Assembly (NCBI GenBank): GCA_963712825.1
Contig: CAVQJP010000025.1
Location: forward strand, 1 to 64,000
Source of the DNA: AP-15 sp963712825
GTDB taxonomy: Bacteria > Pseudomonadota > Alphaproteobacteria > ATCC43930 > CGMCC-115725
DNA length: 64,000 nucleotides
Direction: 5' to 3'
The notes beneath the pieces were generated by a model. It was not told the DNA's origin and did not search any database. It was given only the letters and a program-made list of their open reading frames with translations. This document shows positions 15,648 through 24,024 of the stretch, one piece after another (position 1 is the first letter of the stretch; each line of letters starts with the position of its first letter). Made by a program: the position numbers and the translations under genes.

Positions 15648-16088
15648 CGGCGTGTTCTACCCCCTTGCCGCCGTTCATAATCTGGTGAACCCTGCAGGGG
15701 CCAGCTAAATTCCGCAAATACTTCAATGTTTTCCGCATCGTAACAAGCCACCCCGGAAATCCACGGCGACGGTGTTCGCGGTCTACTGCGTTGTCACAAA
15801 TGTTGCGGGCGGGAGAGAGGCGCTGTTTACAAAAGCTTGCTTTGGTGCCGCGGACGATCGCGCGCCTGGAGAATCCGGCCGCCGGACCGTCGCTGCGAGC
15901 GGTCCCTCGCCAATGCCGGACAGGATGACGAGCCGCGCGCCGCGGCGGCTGCACCGCATGACCGACGGGTCGCGGTGCTTGGTGGTCCACAGCACGAGAG
16001 ATTCAAGCCACAGCGAAAGAGATTAAAGCGCGGGCAAAATCGGCGGCCGGCTTGTATGATCGAGAGCCGGGCTGGGCAGGAGCATGTC
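15648..16088. other. Intergenic region between divergent Crp/Fnr and CoA-transferase genes
   Basis: This 441-bp stretch separates divergent genes and must hold both promoters. An AT-richer patch lies at about 15705-15745. I find no clear FNR or CRP palindrome, no RNA gene and no convincing small frame. Confidence 0.4.
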
Positions 16089-16793
16089 ATGGAGAAGGTC
16101 TTTCCCGACGCGGACGCGGCATTGGCGGGTTTGCTGCGGGACGGCATGACGATCATGGCGGGAGGATTCGGCCTGTGCGGGATTCCCGAAAAGCTGATCG
16201 CCGCGATCCGCGACGCGGGTGTGCGCGAGCTGACCGTGGTGTCGAATAATGCCGGCATCGACGGTGCGGGTCTCGGCGTGCTGCTGGAAAGCCGGCAGAT
16301 CCGCAAGATGATCTCGTCCTATGTCGGCGAGAACAAGCTGTTCGCCGATCTTTTCCTGAAAGGAGAGCTGGAGCTTGAATTCAACCCGCAGGGGACCTTG
16401 GCGGAACGGATCCGGGCCGGCGGCGCCGGGGTTCCGGCCTTTTTCACAAAGACCGGTGTCGGGACCCTGATCGCCGAGGGTAAGGAGACACGGGAATTCG
16501 ACGGCGAGGCCTATGTTATGGAACGGGGGCTCGTTGCCGATCTTGCCCTGGTCCACGCCTGGAAAGGCGACCGCGAGGGCAATCTCGTCTATCGCAAGAC
16601 GGCGCGCAACTTCAACCCGGTCATGGCCACCGCCGGGCGCGTCACCGTCGCCGAGGTCGAGCATCTCGTCGAGCCGGGCGAGATCGACCCCGACCACATC
16701 CACACGCCGGGCATCTTTGTGCAGCGCATCGTGCACCCGGCCGCGTTCGACAAGCGCATCGAGCAGCGGACCGTGCGCCGGCGCAGCGCCTAA
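16089..16793 (+). CDS. 3-oxoacid CoA-transferase, subunit A
   Basis: This is the A subunit of a succinyl-CoA:3-ketoacid (or related acetoacetate) CoA transferase, which activates ketone bodies or other 3-oxoacids with CoA from succinyl-CoA. The conserved GMTIMAGGFGLCGIPE near the N-terminus is the CoA-transferase I A-subunit signature. ATG 16089 is chosen because of AGGAG at 8 bp and because the longer frame upstream is noise. The 234-residue length is normal, and the B subunit follows 17 bp later. Confidence 0.92.
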   Translation: MEKVFPDADAALAGLLRDGMTIMAGGFGLCGIPEKLIAAIRDAGVRELTVVSNNAGIDGAGLGVLLESRQIRKMISSYVGENKLFADLFLKGELELEFNPQGTLAERIRAGGAGVPAFFTKTGVGTLIAEGKETREFDGEAYVMERGLVADLALVHAWKGDREGNLVYRKTARNFNPVMATAGRVTVAEVEHLVEPGEIDPDHIHTPGIFVQRIVHPAAFDKRIEQRTVRRRSA

Positions 16794-16810
16794 ACCGAAG
16801 GAACGCGACA

Positions 16811-17452
16811 ATGCCCTGGACACGCGACGAGATGGCGCGCCGCGCCGCGGCCGAGCTGAAGGACGGCTATTACGTCAATCTCGGTATCGGCATTCCGACC
16901 CTGGTCTCGAATTTCATCCCGCCCGGGATCACGGTTCAGCTGCAAAGCGAGAACGGGATGCTCGGCATGGGGCCGTTTCCGTTTGAGGGCGAGGAAGATC
17001 CCGACCTGATCAATGCCGGCAAGCAGACGATCACTGAATTGCCGACGACCAGCTATTTCGACAGCGCCCAATCGTTTGGGATGATCCGCGGCGGCCACAT
17101 CGACCTGTCGATTCTCGGGGCGATGCAGGTGTCGCAAACCGGCGACCTCGCGAACTGGATGATCCCGGGGCGCATGGTCAAAGGCATGGGGGGTGCCATG
17201 GACCTCGTCGCGGGGGTGAAACGGGTCATCGTGCTGATGGAGCACACCGCCCGCAACGAGCCCAAATTGCTGCGTCGGTGCACCTTGCCGCTGACCGGGC
17301 AAGGGGTTGTCGACACGGTGATCACCGATCTTGGCGTCTTCTTGATCGACCGCGCCGGGATGAGCCTCGTCGAGCTGGCGCCCGATGTCGGGCTCGACGA
17401 GATTCGCGCCAAGACCGAGGCGTCCTACAGGGTGGCCGCCGGCCGCGCCTGA
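16811..17452 (+). CDS. 3-oxoacid CoA-transferase, subunit B
   Basis: This partner subunit carries the catalytic glutamate: Glu47 in the SENGMLGMG motif, which forms the enzyme-CoA thioester. Length 213 is typical. NLGIGIPTL near the N-terminus and the GGAMDLVAG loop are family markers. It forms an operon with the A subunit. The substrate (acetoacetate versus other 3-oxoacids such as beta-ketoadipate) cannot be decided from sequence alone. Confidence 0.93.
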   Translation: MPWTRDEMARRAAAELKDGYYVNLGIGIPTLVSNFIPPGITVQLQSENGMLGMGPFPFEGEEDPDLINAGKQTITELPTTSYFDSAQSFGMIRGGHIDLSILGAMQVSQTGDLANWMIPGRMVKGMGGAMDLVAGVKRVIVLMEHTARNEPKLLRRCTLPLTGQGVVDTVITDLGVFLIDRAGMSLVELAPDVGLDEIRAKTEASYRVAAGRA

Positions 17453-17654
17453 CCGCGCCCCGGAGCCGCTCGGGAGATTGCGGGTCGGACGCTCGGCAGA
17501 ATTGGCCGGCGCCCGGCACCGCACCGCCGACCGGTGAATTATCCCGATGCGGCAGAACGCCGCGGTTGTGCCGGAGGCGGCGCAGAGAAATCACGCCCGT
17601 CCAGCGACGGCGGGGGTGACAATCGCCAGCGTTAACCTACATTTTTATTGGGAT

Positions 17655-17691
17655 TTCCCGATCGGCAATATATGCTGATGACGATCGGGAA
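17655..17691. repeat. Inverted repeat, 10-bp arms
   Basis: TTCCCGATCG and CGATCGGGAA are perfect reverse complements separated by 17 bp. It may be a transcription terminator for the CoA-transferase operon or a regulator site for the prkA promoter; its 200-bp distance from the CoA-transferase stop favours the second. Confidence 0.7.
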
Positions 17692-17809
17692 GATTGGCAC
17701 AACATGTTGTCAGAGTCCCGCGCATTGGCGCATCAGAGGGAGTGGTTTCGCCGGCAGGTCGCGATCTGTCGCCGACTGCCGCGAAGCTCCGTAGTATCGC
17801 CACAAAGGC

Positions 17810-17825
17810 TTGGCATACTGATTGC
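17810..17825 (+). promoter_or_regulatory. Sigma-54 (RpoN) promoter for prkA-yeaH-spoVR
   Basis: TTGGCATACTGATTGC fits the consensus TTGGCAYR-N4-TTGC at every position, with the GG and GC elements correctly spaced. It is on the right strand 218 bp before prkA. In E. coli the homologous yeaG-yeaH operon is known to be RpoN/NtrC-dependent, which supports the assignment. A 12-bp palindrome ACAACATGTTGT is centred about 113 bp upstream and could bind the activator. Confidence 0.75.
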
Positions 17826-17857
17826 GTTCAACAACCTTCCGAAAGGAAGCGCGATCA

Positions 17858-17938
17858 ATGGCGATCGGGCCGTTTAGAGATTTGGCGGGTGGTCCGGCGG
17901 CTGGCGCGGTGGCGGTGGTCGCATCGGGCGGGCCGTAG
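17858..17938 (+). CDS. Possible 26-residue leader peptide upstream of prkA
   Basis: ATG 17858 follows a strong ribosome site (GAAAGGAAG) and starts about 20 bp after the predicted start point of the sigma-54 transcript. The peptide begins MAIGPFRDLAGG, then is Gly/Ala/Val-rich and ends at TAG 17936. It could be translated as a leader, but there is no regulatory codon run, so a role in attenuation is speculative. Confidence 0.35.
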   Translation: MAIGPFRDLAGGPAAGAVAVVASGGP

Positions 17939-18043
17939 GGCTGAAATGCGAAATGTCGGCGAATGTTTTTGGTTTCGCGGCGTTCATCAGTCGCAGCGGC
18001 TTCGGGTTGCTGGGGTGAGCGTTGGCGCCGGTCGAGGTGTGAG

Positions 18044-19990
18044 ATGAGATTGGATGACGGAATTTTCGAGCTCTATTCGAGGCTCTACGACAACCGGCGC
18101 GAGATCGAGCTGTCGGTCGAAGATTACCTCGGGAAATGTTCCGACGACGCGTCGTTCTACGCCGGAGCCGCCGAGCGCATGTTGAAGGCGATCGGCGAGC
18201 CGACGATGATCGACACGAGCCAGGACGGGCGGCTCGGTCGCATCTTCATGAACCGCACGATCAAGGTCTATCCGGAATTCTCCGATTTCTTCGGGATGGA
18301 AGAGACGATCGAGCGCATTGTCGGCTTTTTCCGGCACGCCGCTCAGGGTCTCGAAGAACGCAAGCAGATTTTGTATCTGCTGGGTCCGGTCGGCGGCGGC
18401 AAGTCCTCGCTCGCCGAGCGCCTGAAGCAGCTGATGGAGAAAGAGCCGGTCTACGCGCTCAAGGCCGGCAAGGAGATCAGCCCGGTCTTTGAAAGCCCGC
18501 TCGGTCTGTTCGACCCGTTGACCTTTGGCTCCGAGCTCGAAAAGCGCTATGGCGTTCCGCGCCGGCGGCTGACCGGCACCCTGTCGCCGTGGGCGGTCAA
18601 GCGCCTCGAAGAGTTCGGCGGCGACATCACCAAGTTCACCGTGGTGCGGTTGCAGCCCTCGCGGCTCAAGCAGATCTGCATCGCCAAGACCGAGCCCGGC
18701 GACGAGAACAACCAGGACGTGTCGAGCCTGGTCGGCAAGGTCGACATCCGCAAGCTGGAGTTCTTCAGCCAAAACGACCCCGACGCCTATTCCTATTCCG
18801 GCGGCCTCAACCGCACGACCCAGGGCCTGCTCGAATTCGTCGAGATGTTCAAGGCGCCGATCAAGATGCTGCACCCGTTGCTGACCTCGACGCAGGAAGG
18901 CAACTACGTCGGCTCCGAAAATATCGGCGGCATTCCCTATCAGGGCATCGTCCTGGCGCACTCGAACGAGGCCGAGTGGCAGACCTTCAAAAACAACAAG
19001 AACAACGAAGCCTTTATCGACCGCATCTCGGTGATCAAGGTACCTTATTGCCTGCGCGCGACCGAGGAGCGCAAAATCTACGAGAAGCTGCTGCAGAACA
19101 GCGAGCTCTCCGGCGCGTCGTGCGCGCCGTCGACCCTGGACATTCTGTCGCGGTTCAGCGTGCTGTCGCGGCTGAAGCCGCACGAGAACTCGAACCTCTA
19201 TTCGAAGATGCGGGTTTATGACGGCGAGAGCCTGAAGGACACCGACCCGCGCGCGAAGTCGGGGCAGGAGTATCGCGACGCGGCCGGCGTCGACGAAGGC
19301 ATGGACGGCATTTCGACCCGGTTCGCCTTCAAGGTGCTGTCGAGCACCTTCAACTTCGACACCCAGGAGGTGGCGGCCGACCCGGTCCACCTGATGTACG
19401 TGCTCGAGCAAGCGATCTGGCGCGAGCAGTTTCCCGACGATGTCGAGAAAAAGTACCTGAATTTCATCAAGGCCGAGCTGGCCCCGCGCTATGCCGAGTT
19501 CATCGGCCACGAAATTCAAAAGGCTTATCTCGAATCGTATTCCGATTACGGCCAGAACCTGTTCGACCGCTACGTCGCTTATGCCGATGCGTGGATCGAA
19601 GATTCAGACTACAAGGATGCCGACACCGGTCAGCTGATGAACCGCGAGCTCTTGAACCAGGAGCTGTCAAAGATCGAGAAGCCGGCCGGCATCGCCAATC
19701 CCAAGGACTTCCGCAACGAGGTCGTCAAGTTTGCGTTGCGGGCGCGAGCCGCCAATTCGGGGCGCAACCCGTCCTGGACGTCGTACGAGAAGTTGCGCGA
19801 GGTCATCGAGCGGCGCATGTTCTCCCAGGTAGAAGATCTGTTGCCGGTCATCAGCTTTGGCTCGAAAAAAGACAGCGAGACCGAAAAGAAGCATGCCGAC
19901 TTTCTCGAGCGGATGGTGGCCCGCGGCTACACCGAGCGTCAGGTGCGGCGATTGGTCGAGTGGTATATGCGGGTGAACAAGGCCGGATAG
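18044..19990 (+). CDS. prkA: PrkA family serine protein kinase (YeaG)
   Basis: This 648-residue protein has an N-terminal AAA+ domain with Walker A GPVGGGKS at 114-121 and a C-terminal PrkA kinase-like domain. ATG 18044 with GAGGTG upstream fits the conserved MRLDDGIFELYSRLYDNRRE start better than the longer frame. PrkA/YeaG proteins act in stationary-phase and nitrogen-starvation responses, and newer work suggests ATP-dependent protease as well as kinase activity. It forms an operon with yeaH and spoVR behind a sigma-54 promoter, a layout conserved across proteobacteria. Confidence 0.95.
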   Translation: MRLDDGIFELYSRLYDNRREIELSVEDYLGKCSDDASFYAGAAERMLKAIGEPTMIDTSQDGRLGRIFMNRTIKVYPEFSDFFGMEETIERIVGFFRHAAQGLEERKQILYLLGPVGGGKSSLAERLKQLMEKEPVYALKAGKEISPVFESPLGLFDPLTFGSELEKRYGVPRRRLTGTLSPWAVKRLEEFGGDITKFTVVRLQPSRLKQICIAKTEPGDENNQDVSSLVGKVDIRKLEFFSQNDPDAYSYSGGLNRTTQGLLEFVEMFKAPIKMLHPLLTSTQEGNYVGSENIGGIPYQGIVLAHSNEAEWQTFKNNKNNEAFIDRISVIKVPYCLRATEERKIYEKLLQNSELSGASCAPSTLDILSRFSVLSRLKPHENSNLYSKMRVYDGESLKDTDPRAKSGQEYRDAAGVDEGMDGISTRFAFKVLSSTFNFDTQEVAADPVHLMYVLEQAIWREQFPDDVEKKYLNFIKAELAPRYAEFIGHEIQKAYLESYSDYGQNLFDRYVAYADAWIEDSDYKDADTGQLMNRELLNQELSKIEKPAGIANPKDFRNEVVKFALRARAANSGRNPSWTSYEKLREVIERRMFSQVEDLLPVISFGSKKDSETEKKHADFLERMVARGYTERQVRRLVEWYMRVNKAG

Positions 19991-20025
19991 GTGCCGCGGA
20001 TGGCGCCAGGTGTGGAGGGAAGACG

Positions 20026-21315
20026 ATGAACATTGTCGACCGCCGGCCCAACCCCAAGGGCAAGAGCCTCAGCAACCGGCAGCGCTTTCTGTCGCGCGCC
20101 CGCGCCGAGGTCAAATCGGCCGTGCAGAACGCCTTGCGCAAGCGCAAGGTCGCCGATGTCGAGCACGGCGAAAAGGTGGCGATCCCGATGCGGGGGATCG
20201 TCGAGCCGGTGTTTCACCACAGCCGGCGCACCGGCCGCGCCGAGCACGTCGTGCCGGGCAATAAGGAATATATCCGGGGCGACGAGATCCCGCGTCCGAC
20301 CGGCGGCGACGGGCGCGGCGGCTCGCAAGGCAGCCCGGACGGGCAGGGCGAGGATGCGTTCGAGTTCACGCTCTCAAAGGACGAGTTCCTCGACATGTTT
20401 TTCGAGGATCTCGAACTGCCCGACCTGGTCAAAAAGAGCCTGCGGGAGACCTTTGCCGTCGATTTGCAGCGCGCCGGCTACACGATGACCGGCACGCCGT
20501 CCAGTCTCAGCGTCCGCCGCACGATGCGCAACAGCATGGCGCGGCGCATCTCGCTGCGCCGGCCAAAGCAGTGGGAAGTCGAGGCTTTGCGCGAGCAGGT
20601 CGAAGAGGCGCTGGCGCGGGGCGACGACGCCGGGGCGGAAAAGCTGACCCTCGAGCTCGACCGCGCCGAGCACCGCAGCAAGATCATTCCTTATATCGAC
20701 CCGATCGATGTTCGCTACAATCGCTTCGAGCGGGTGCCGCGGCCGAACACCGAAGCGGTGATGTTTTGCCTGATGGACGTCTCGGGGTCGATGACCGAGG
20801 CAATGAAAGACCTCGCCAAGCGGTTTTTCATGCTGCTGCACGTGTTCCTGATCCGGCGCTACCGGCATGTCGACGTGGTGTTTATCCGCCACACCAGCAC
20901 CGCCGAGGAGGTCGACGAGGAAACGTTTTTCTACAGCCGCGAGACCGGCGGCACCGTCGTCTCGACGGCACTCGAAAAAATGCTGGAGATCGCCCGGGCG
21001 CGCTACCCTACGGACCGCTGGAACATCTATGCCGCGCAGGCCTCGGACGGCGACAATTACGGGGCCGACAGCGGCCGGTGCGTCGCCTTGCTGGGTGGCG
21101 AGGTGCTGCCGATCTGCCAGTATTTCGCCTATGTCGAGGTCGGCGACGGGATGGGGGGCAGTTTGACCGGGCTCGCCCGCGACAGCGATTTGTGGCGCGC
21201 CTATGGCGAGGTAGCGCCGGCGCACCCGCATTTCGCGATGCGCCGGGTCGGCGACCCGTCGCAGATCTTCTCGGTTTTCCACGAATTGTTTTCGAAAGGG
21301 GGCGTTCGTGCCTGA
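20026..21315 (+). CDS. yeaH: YeaH family protein (DUF444), VWA domain
   Basis: The 429-residue protein has a basic N-terminus, a Gly-rich linker with GGDGRGGSQGSPDGQG (about 93-108), and a von Willebrand A-type domain with metal-site DVSGSM at 251-256. DUF444 proteins are partners of PrkA kinases; yeaG and yeaH mutants share phenotypes in nitrogen starvation. ATG 20026 follows GGAGGG and a 35-bp gap after prkA. The last 8 bp overlap the start of spoVR. Confidence 0.93.
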   Translation: MNIVDRRPNPKGKSLSNRQRFLSRARAEVKSAVQNALRKRKVADVEHGEKVAIPMRGIVEPVFHHSRRTGRAEHVVPGNKEYIRGDEIPRPTGGDGRGGSQGSPDGQGEDAFEFTLSKDEFLDMFFEDLELPDLVKKSLRETFAVDLQRAGYTMTGTPSSLSVRRTMRNSMARRISLRRPKQWEVEALREQVEEALARGDDAGAEKLTLELDRAEHRSKIIPYIDPIDVRYNRFERVPRPNTEAVMFCLMDVSGSMTEAMKDLAKRFFMLLHVFLIRRYRHVDVVFIRHTSTAEEVDEETFFYSRETGGTVVSTALEKMLEIARARYPTDRWNIYAAQASDGDNYGADSGRCVALLGGEVLPICQYFAYVEVGDGMGGSLTGLARDSDLWRAYGEVAPAHPHFAMRRVGDPSQIFSVFHELFSKGGVRA

Positions 21316-22909
21316 CACCCGCTTGCCTGACACCCGCTCGCCGCAGGCCCGCCCTGTGCCGATGGCGCGGCTTGAAGCTTCGGCGCCGCTGTTCAGCGGC
21401 CCGAACTGGGATTACGGCTCGCTGCGCCAGACCTATGGCGCGATCGAGAAGATCGCGGTCGAGGAGCTGGGTCTCGACGTCTACCCGGTGCAGGTCGAGG
21501 TCATCACCTCCGAGCAGATGCTCGACGCCTACGCCTCGGTCGGCTTGCCGCTGATGTACAAGCATTGGAGCTTTGGCAAGCGCTTTGCGTTTCATGAGAC
21601 CATGTACCGGCGCGGGCTTCAGGGCCTGGCTTACGAAATCGTCATCAATTCCAACCCATGCATCTGCTACATCATGGAAGAAAATTCCATGACCATGCAG
21701 ACCTTGGTCATGGCGCATGCCGCCTTCGGGCACAACCACTTCTTCAAAAACAACTACCTGTTCCGGCAGTGGACCGACGCCAACGGGATTCTCGACTATT
21801 TGAGCTTTGCCCGTGATTACGTGACGAAATGCGAAGAGCGGCATGGCGTCGAGGCGGTCGAACGGGTGCTCGATGCGGCGCATGCGCTGAAGGATCACGG
21901 CGTCAACCGCTACGCCCACCGCACCAAGCCCAACCTCGCCGAGGAGCAGCGCCGGGCCGAGGAGTGGCAAGCCCACGCCGAGTCGACCTACAACGATCTG
22001 TGGCGGACTGTCCCGACCTCGGGCCGTGACAAGGAAGACCCGGACACCTCCGAAGCGCGGTTGCAGGAAATCAAGCGTGAGCTCGGGCTGCCGGAGGAGA
22101 ACCTGCTCTATCTGATCGAAAAGCGCGCGCCGCGGCTTGAAGACTGGCAGCGCGAGCTGATCCGCATCGTCCGGCTGATCGCACAGTACTTTTATCCGCA
22201 AAAGCAGACCCAGATGATGAACGAGGGCTGCGCGACCTTTGTGCATTACGAGATCATGCGGCGTTTGCACGACAAGGGGCTGATCACCGAAGGCTCGATG
22301 CTCGAATTCCTGCACTCGCATTCGAGCGTCGTGTTCCAGCCGGAATTCGATGATCCGCGCTTCAGCGGCATCAATCCCTATGCGCTTGGTTTTGCGATGA
22401 TGTCCGACATCCGCCGGATCTGCGAGGAGCCGACCGAAGAGGACATGGCGTTTTTCCCGGATATCGCCGGCAAGGGCAACGGCTACGGCGTGTTGCGCCA
22501 CGCCTGGGCCAATTACCGCGACGAGAGCTTTGTGCTGCAGTATCTGAGCCCCGAGATCATCCGCCGCTTCCGGCTGTTCCAGGTGTCCGACGACAGCTCC
22601 AAGCCGGCGCTGCGCGTCGAGGCGATCCACGACGACATCGGCTATCGCAAAATCCGCACGGCGCTGTCGCGGCAATACGATTTGTCGCGCCGCGAACCCG
22701 ACATTCAGGTGGTCGATGTCGATCTGCGCGGCGACCGCTGCCTAATTCTTGCGCATTATGTGCATGAGGGCGTGCTGTTGTCCGAAAAGAGCTGCCGGGC
22801 CGTGTTGCGGCACGCGGCCGTGCTGTGGGGCTATGCCGTCAAGCTGCTCGAAATTGATGCAGCCACCGACAAGACGCTGAAAACCTACGAGGTCGCCCAG
22901 CCCGGCTGA
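21308..22909 (+). CDS. spoVR: SpoVR family protein (YcgB-like)
   Basis: The 533-residue protein matches the SpoVR family throughout (WSFGKRFAFHETMYRRGLQG, AHAAFGHNHFFKNN, GCATFVHYEIMRRLHD). In Bacillus, SpoVR affects spore cortex; in Gram-negatives its role is less clear but it co-occurs with PrkA and YeaH. The GTG start at 21308 overlaps the yeaH stop; the first 18 residues come from a 15-bp tandem duplication, and ATG 21362 (MARLEASAP) is an alternative nearer to the conserved part. Confidence 0.93.
   Translation: MPDTRLPDTRSPQARPVPMARLEASAPLFSGPNWDYGSLRQTYGAIEKIAVEELGLDVYPVQVEVITSEQMLDAYASVGLPLMYKHWSFGKRFAFHETMYRRGLQGLAYEIVINSNPCICYIMEENSMTMQTLVMAHAAFGHNHFFKNNYLFRQWTDANGILDYLSFARDYVTKCEERHGVEAVERVLDAAHALKDHGVNRYAHRTKPNLAEEQRRAEEWQAHAESTYNDLWRTVPTSGRDKEDPDTSEARLQEIKRELGLPEENLLYLIEKRAPRLEDWQRELIRIVRLIAQYFYPQKQTQMMNEGCATFVHYEIMRRLHDKGLITEGSMLEFLHSHSSVVFQPEFDDPRFSGINPYALGFAMMSDIRRICEEPTEEDMAFFPDIAGKGNGYGVLRHAWANYRDESFVLQYLSPEIIRRFRLFQVSDDSSKPALRVEAIHDDIGYRKIRTALSRQYDLSRREPDIQVVDVDLRGDRCLILAHYVHEGVLLSEKSCRAVLRHAAVLWGYAVKLLEIDAATDKTLKTYEVAQPG
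21309..21338. repeat. 15-bp perfect tandem duplication at the start of spoVR
   Basis: TGCCTGACACCCGCT occurs at 21309-21323 and 21324-21338 with no mismatch, giving the repeated peptide PDTR-LPDTR. It preserves frame and overlaps the yeaH stop codon in its first copy. Confidence 0.9.
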
Positions 22910-22955
22910 GCCGCCGGGGCAGCCCGGTCATCGCCGTCCGGCAGGTGCTCGGCCA

Positions 22956-24020
22956 ATGCCGGTCGTCCTCGGCATCGAAACGAGCTGCGACGAAACGGCC
23001 GCGGCAGTAGTCGCGGACACCGCGTCGGGTCCGCGGATTCTGTCCAACCTCGTTCGCTCGCAGCTCGACGACCATTTGCCTTATGGCGGCGTCGTGCCTG
23101 AAATCGCGGCGCGCTCGCATCTCGATCACCTTGACCCGCTGGTGCGGCGTGCGCTCGCCGCGGCCGAAATCACATTGGCGGAAGTCGATGGCGTCGCCGC
23201 CGCTGCCGGACCGGGGCTGATCGGCGGGCTGATTGTCGGCACGATGATGGCGAAAGGGATCGCCTGGGCCGCCGGGAAGCCGTTTCTTGCGGTCAACCAC
23301 CTCGAGGCGCATGCGCTGAGCGTCCGCCTGACCGAGCCGGTCGCGTTTCCCTATCTGCTGCTGCTCGTTTCCGGCGGCCATTGCCAGCTGCTCGCCTGCG
23401 CCGGGGTCGGCCGTTACACGCGGCTCGGCACCACCCTCGACGACGCCGCCGGCGAAGCCTTTGACAAAGCGGCGAAGCTGATCGGGCTCGGCTATCCGGG
23501 CGGCCCCGCGATCGAGCGCGCCGCAGGAGGCGGCGACAGCCGGCGCTTTGCGCTGCCGCGGCCATTGGTCGGGCGGCCTGGGTGCGACTTCTCGTTTTCC
23601 GGGCTGAAGACCGCGGTGCGCCGCGTCGCGCTCGAAAACGAACCGCTCGACCCGCAGGATCGGCGCGATCTTGCCGCTGCGGTCGAAGCGGCGATCTGCG
23701 ACGCGCTCTGCGATCGGGCCGCGAATGCGATCGCCTGGTTTCGCGCCGCGCGCCCCGAGGGAAGGACGCTCGTGGCCGCAGGCGGGGTGGCCGCCAACAC
23801 CCGGCTGCGCCAGCGCCTCGCGGCTTTGGCCGCGTCGGCCGGGCTCGATTTTGTGGCGCCCTCGCCGGCCTTGTGCACCGACAACGCGGCGATGATCGCC
23901 TGGGCCGGGCTGGAGCGGTTGCGCCTCGGTCTCGTCGACGATCTTGCCGCCGCCCCGCGCCCGCGCTGGCCCCTCGATTCCACGGCGCCCGCACGCCCTG
24001 GTGCGGGCGTCAAGGCATGA
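22956..24020 (+). CDS. tsaD: tRNA N6-threonylcarbamoyladenosine transferase TsaD
   Basis: TsaD transfers threonylcarbamoyl to A37 of ANN-decoding tRNAs with TsaB and TsaE. The 354-residue protein starts with LGIETSCDETAAAVV, has the metal-binding histidine region at AARSHLDHL (about 52-59), and the ASKHA-fold GGVAANTRLR near the end. ATG 22956 is the natural start. It is followed 4 bp later by gpsA, a common pairing in alphaproteobacteria. Confidence 0.96.
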   Translation: MPVVLGIETSCDETAAAVVADTASGPRILSNLVRSQLDDHLPYGGVVPEIAARSHLDHLDPLVRRALAAAEITLAEVDGVAAAAGPGLIGGLIVGTMMAKGIAWAAGKPFLAVNHLEAHALSVRLTEPVAFPYLLLLVSGGHCQLLACAGVGRYTRLGTTLDDAAGEAFDKAAKLIGLGYPGGPAIERAAGGGDSRRFALPRPLVGRPGCDFSFSGLKTAVRRVALENEPLDPQDRRDLAAAVEAAICDALCDRAANAIAWFRAARPEGRTLVAAGGVAANTRLRQRLAALAASAGLDFVAPSPALCTDNAAMIAWAGLERLRLGLVDDLAAAPRPRWPLDSTAPARPGAGVKA

Positions 24021-24024
24021 CCCG

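Larger units (their letters stand above)
17453..18043. other. 590-bp control region upstream of prkA
   Basis: The region contains an inverted repeat with perfect 10-bp arms (17655-17664 and 17682-17691), a 12-bp perfect palindrome (17699-17710), a sigma-54-type promoter (17810-17825) and a 26-codon leader frame (17858-17938). The order enhancer-like palindrome, about 100 bp, -24/-12 promoter is the expected layout for enhancer-dependent transcription. Confidence 0.7.

Noticed and set aside
17692..17708. TTGGCAC followed by GTTG, at first sight a second sigma-54 promoter before prkA
   Set aside because: The -12 element is one base out of register and ends GT instead of GC; the match at 17810-17825 is exact and better placed. 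The palindrome inside it is kept as a possible activator site.
17987..19519. 510-codon antisense frame inside prkA
   Set aside because: Shadow of the PrkA reading frame; no start context or domain.
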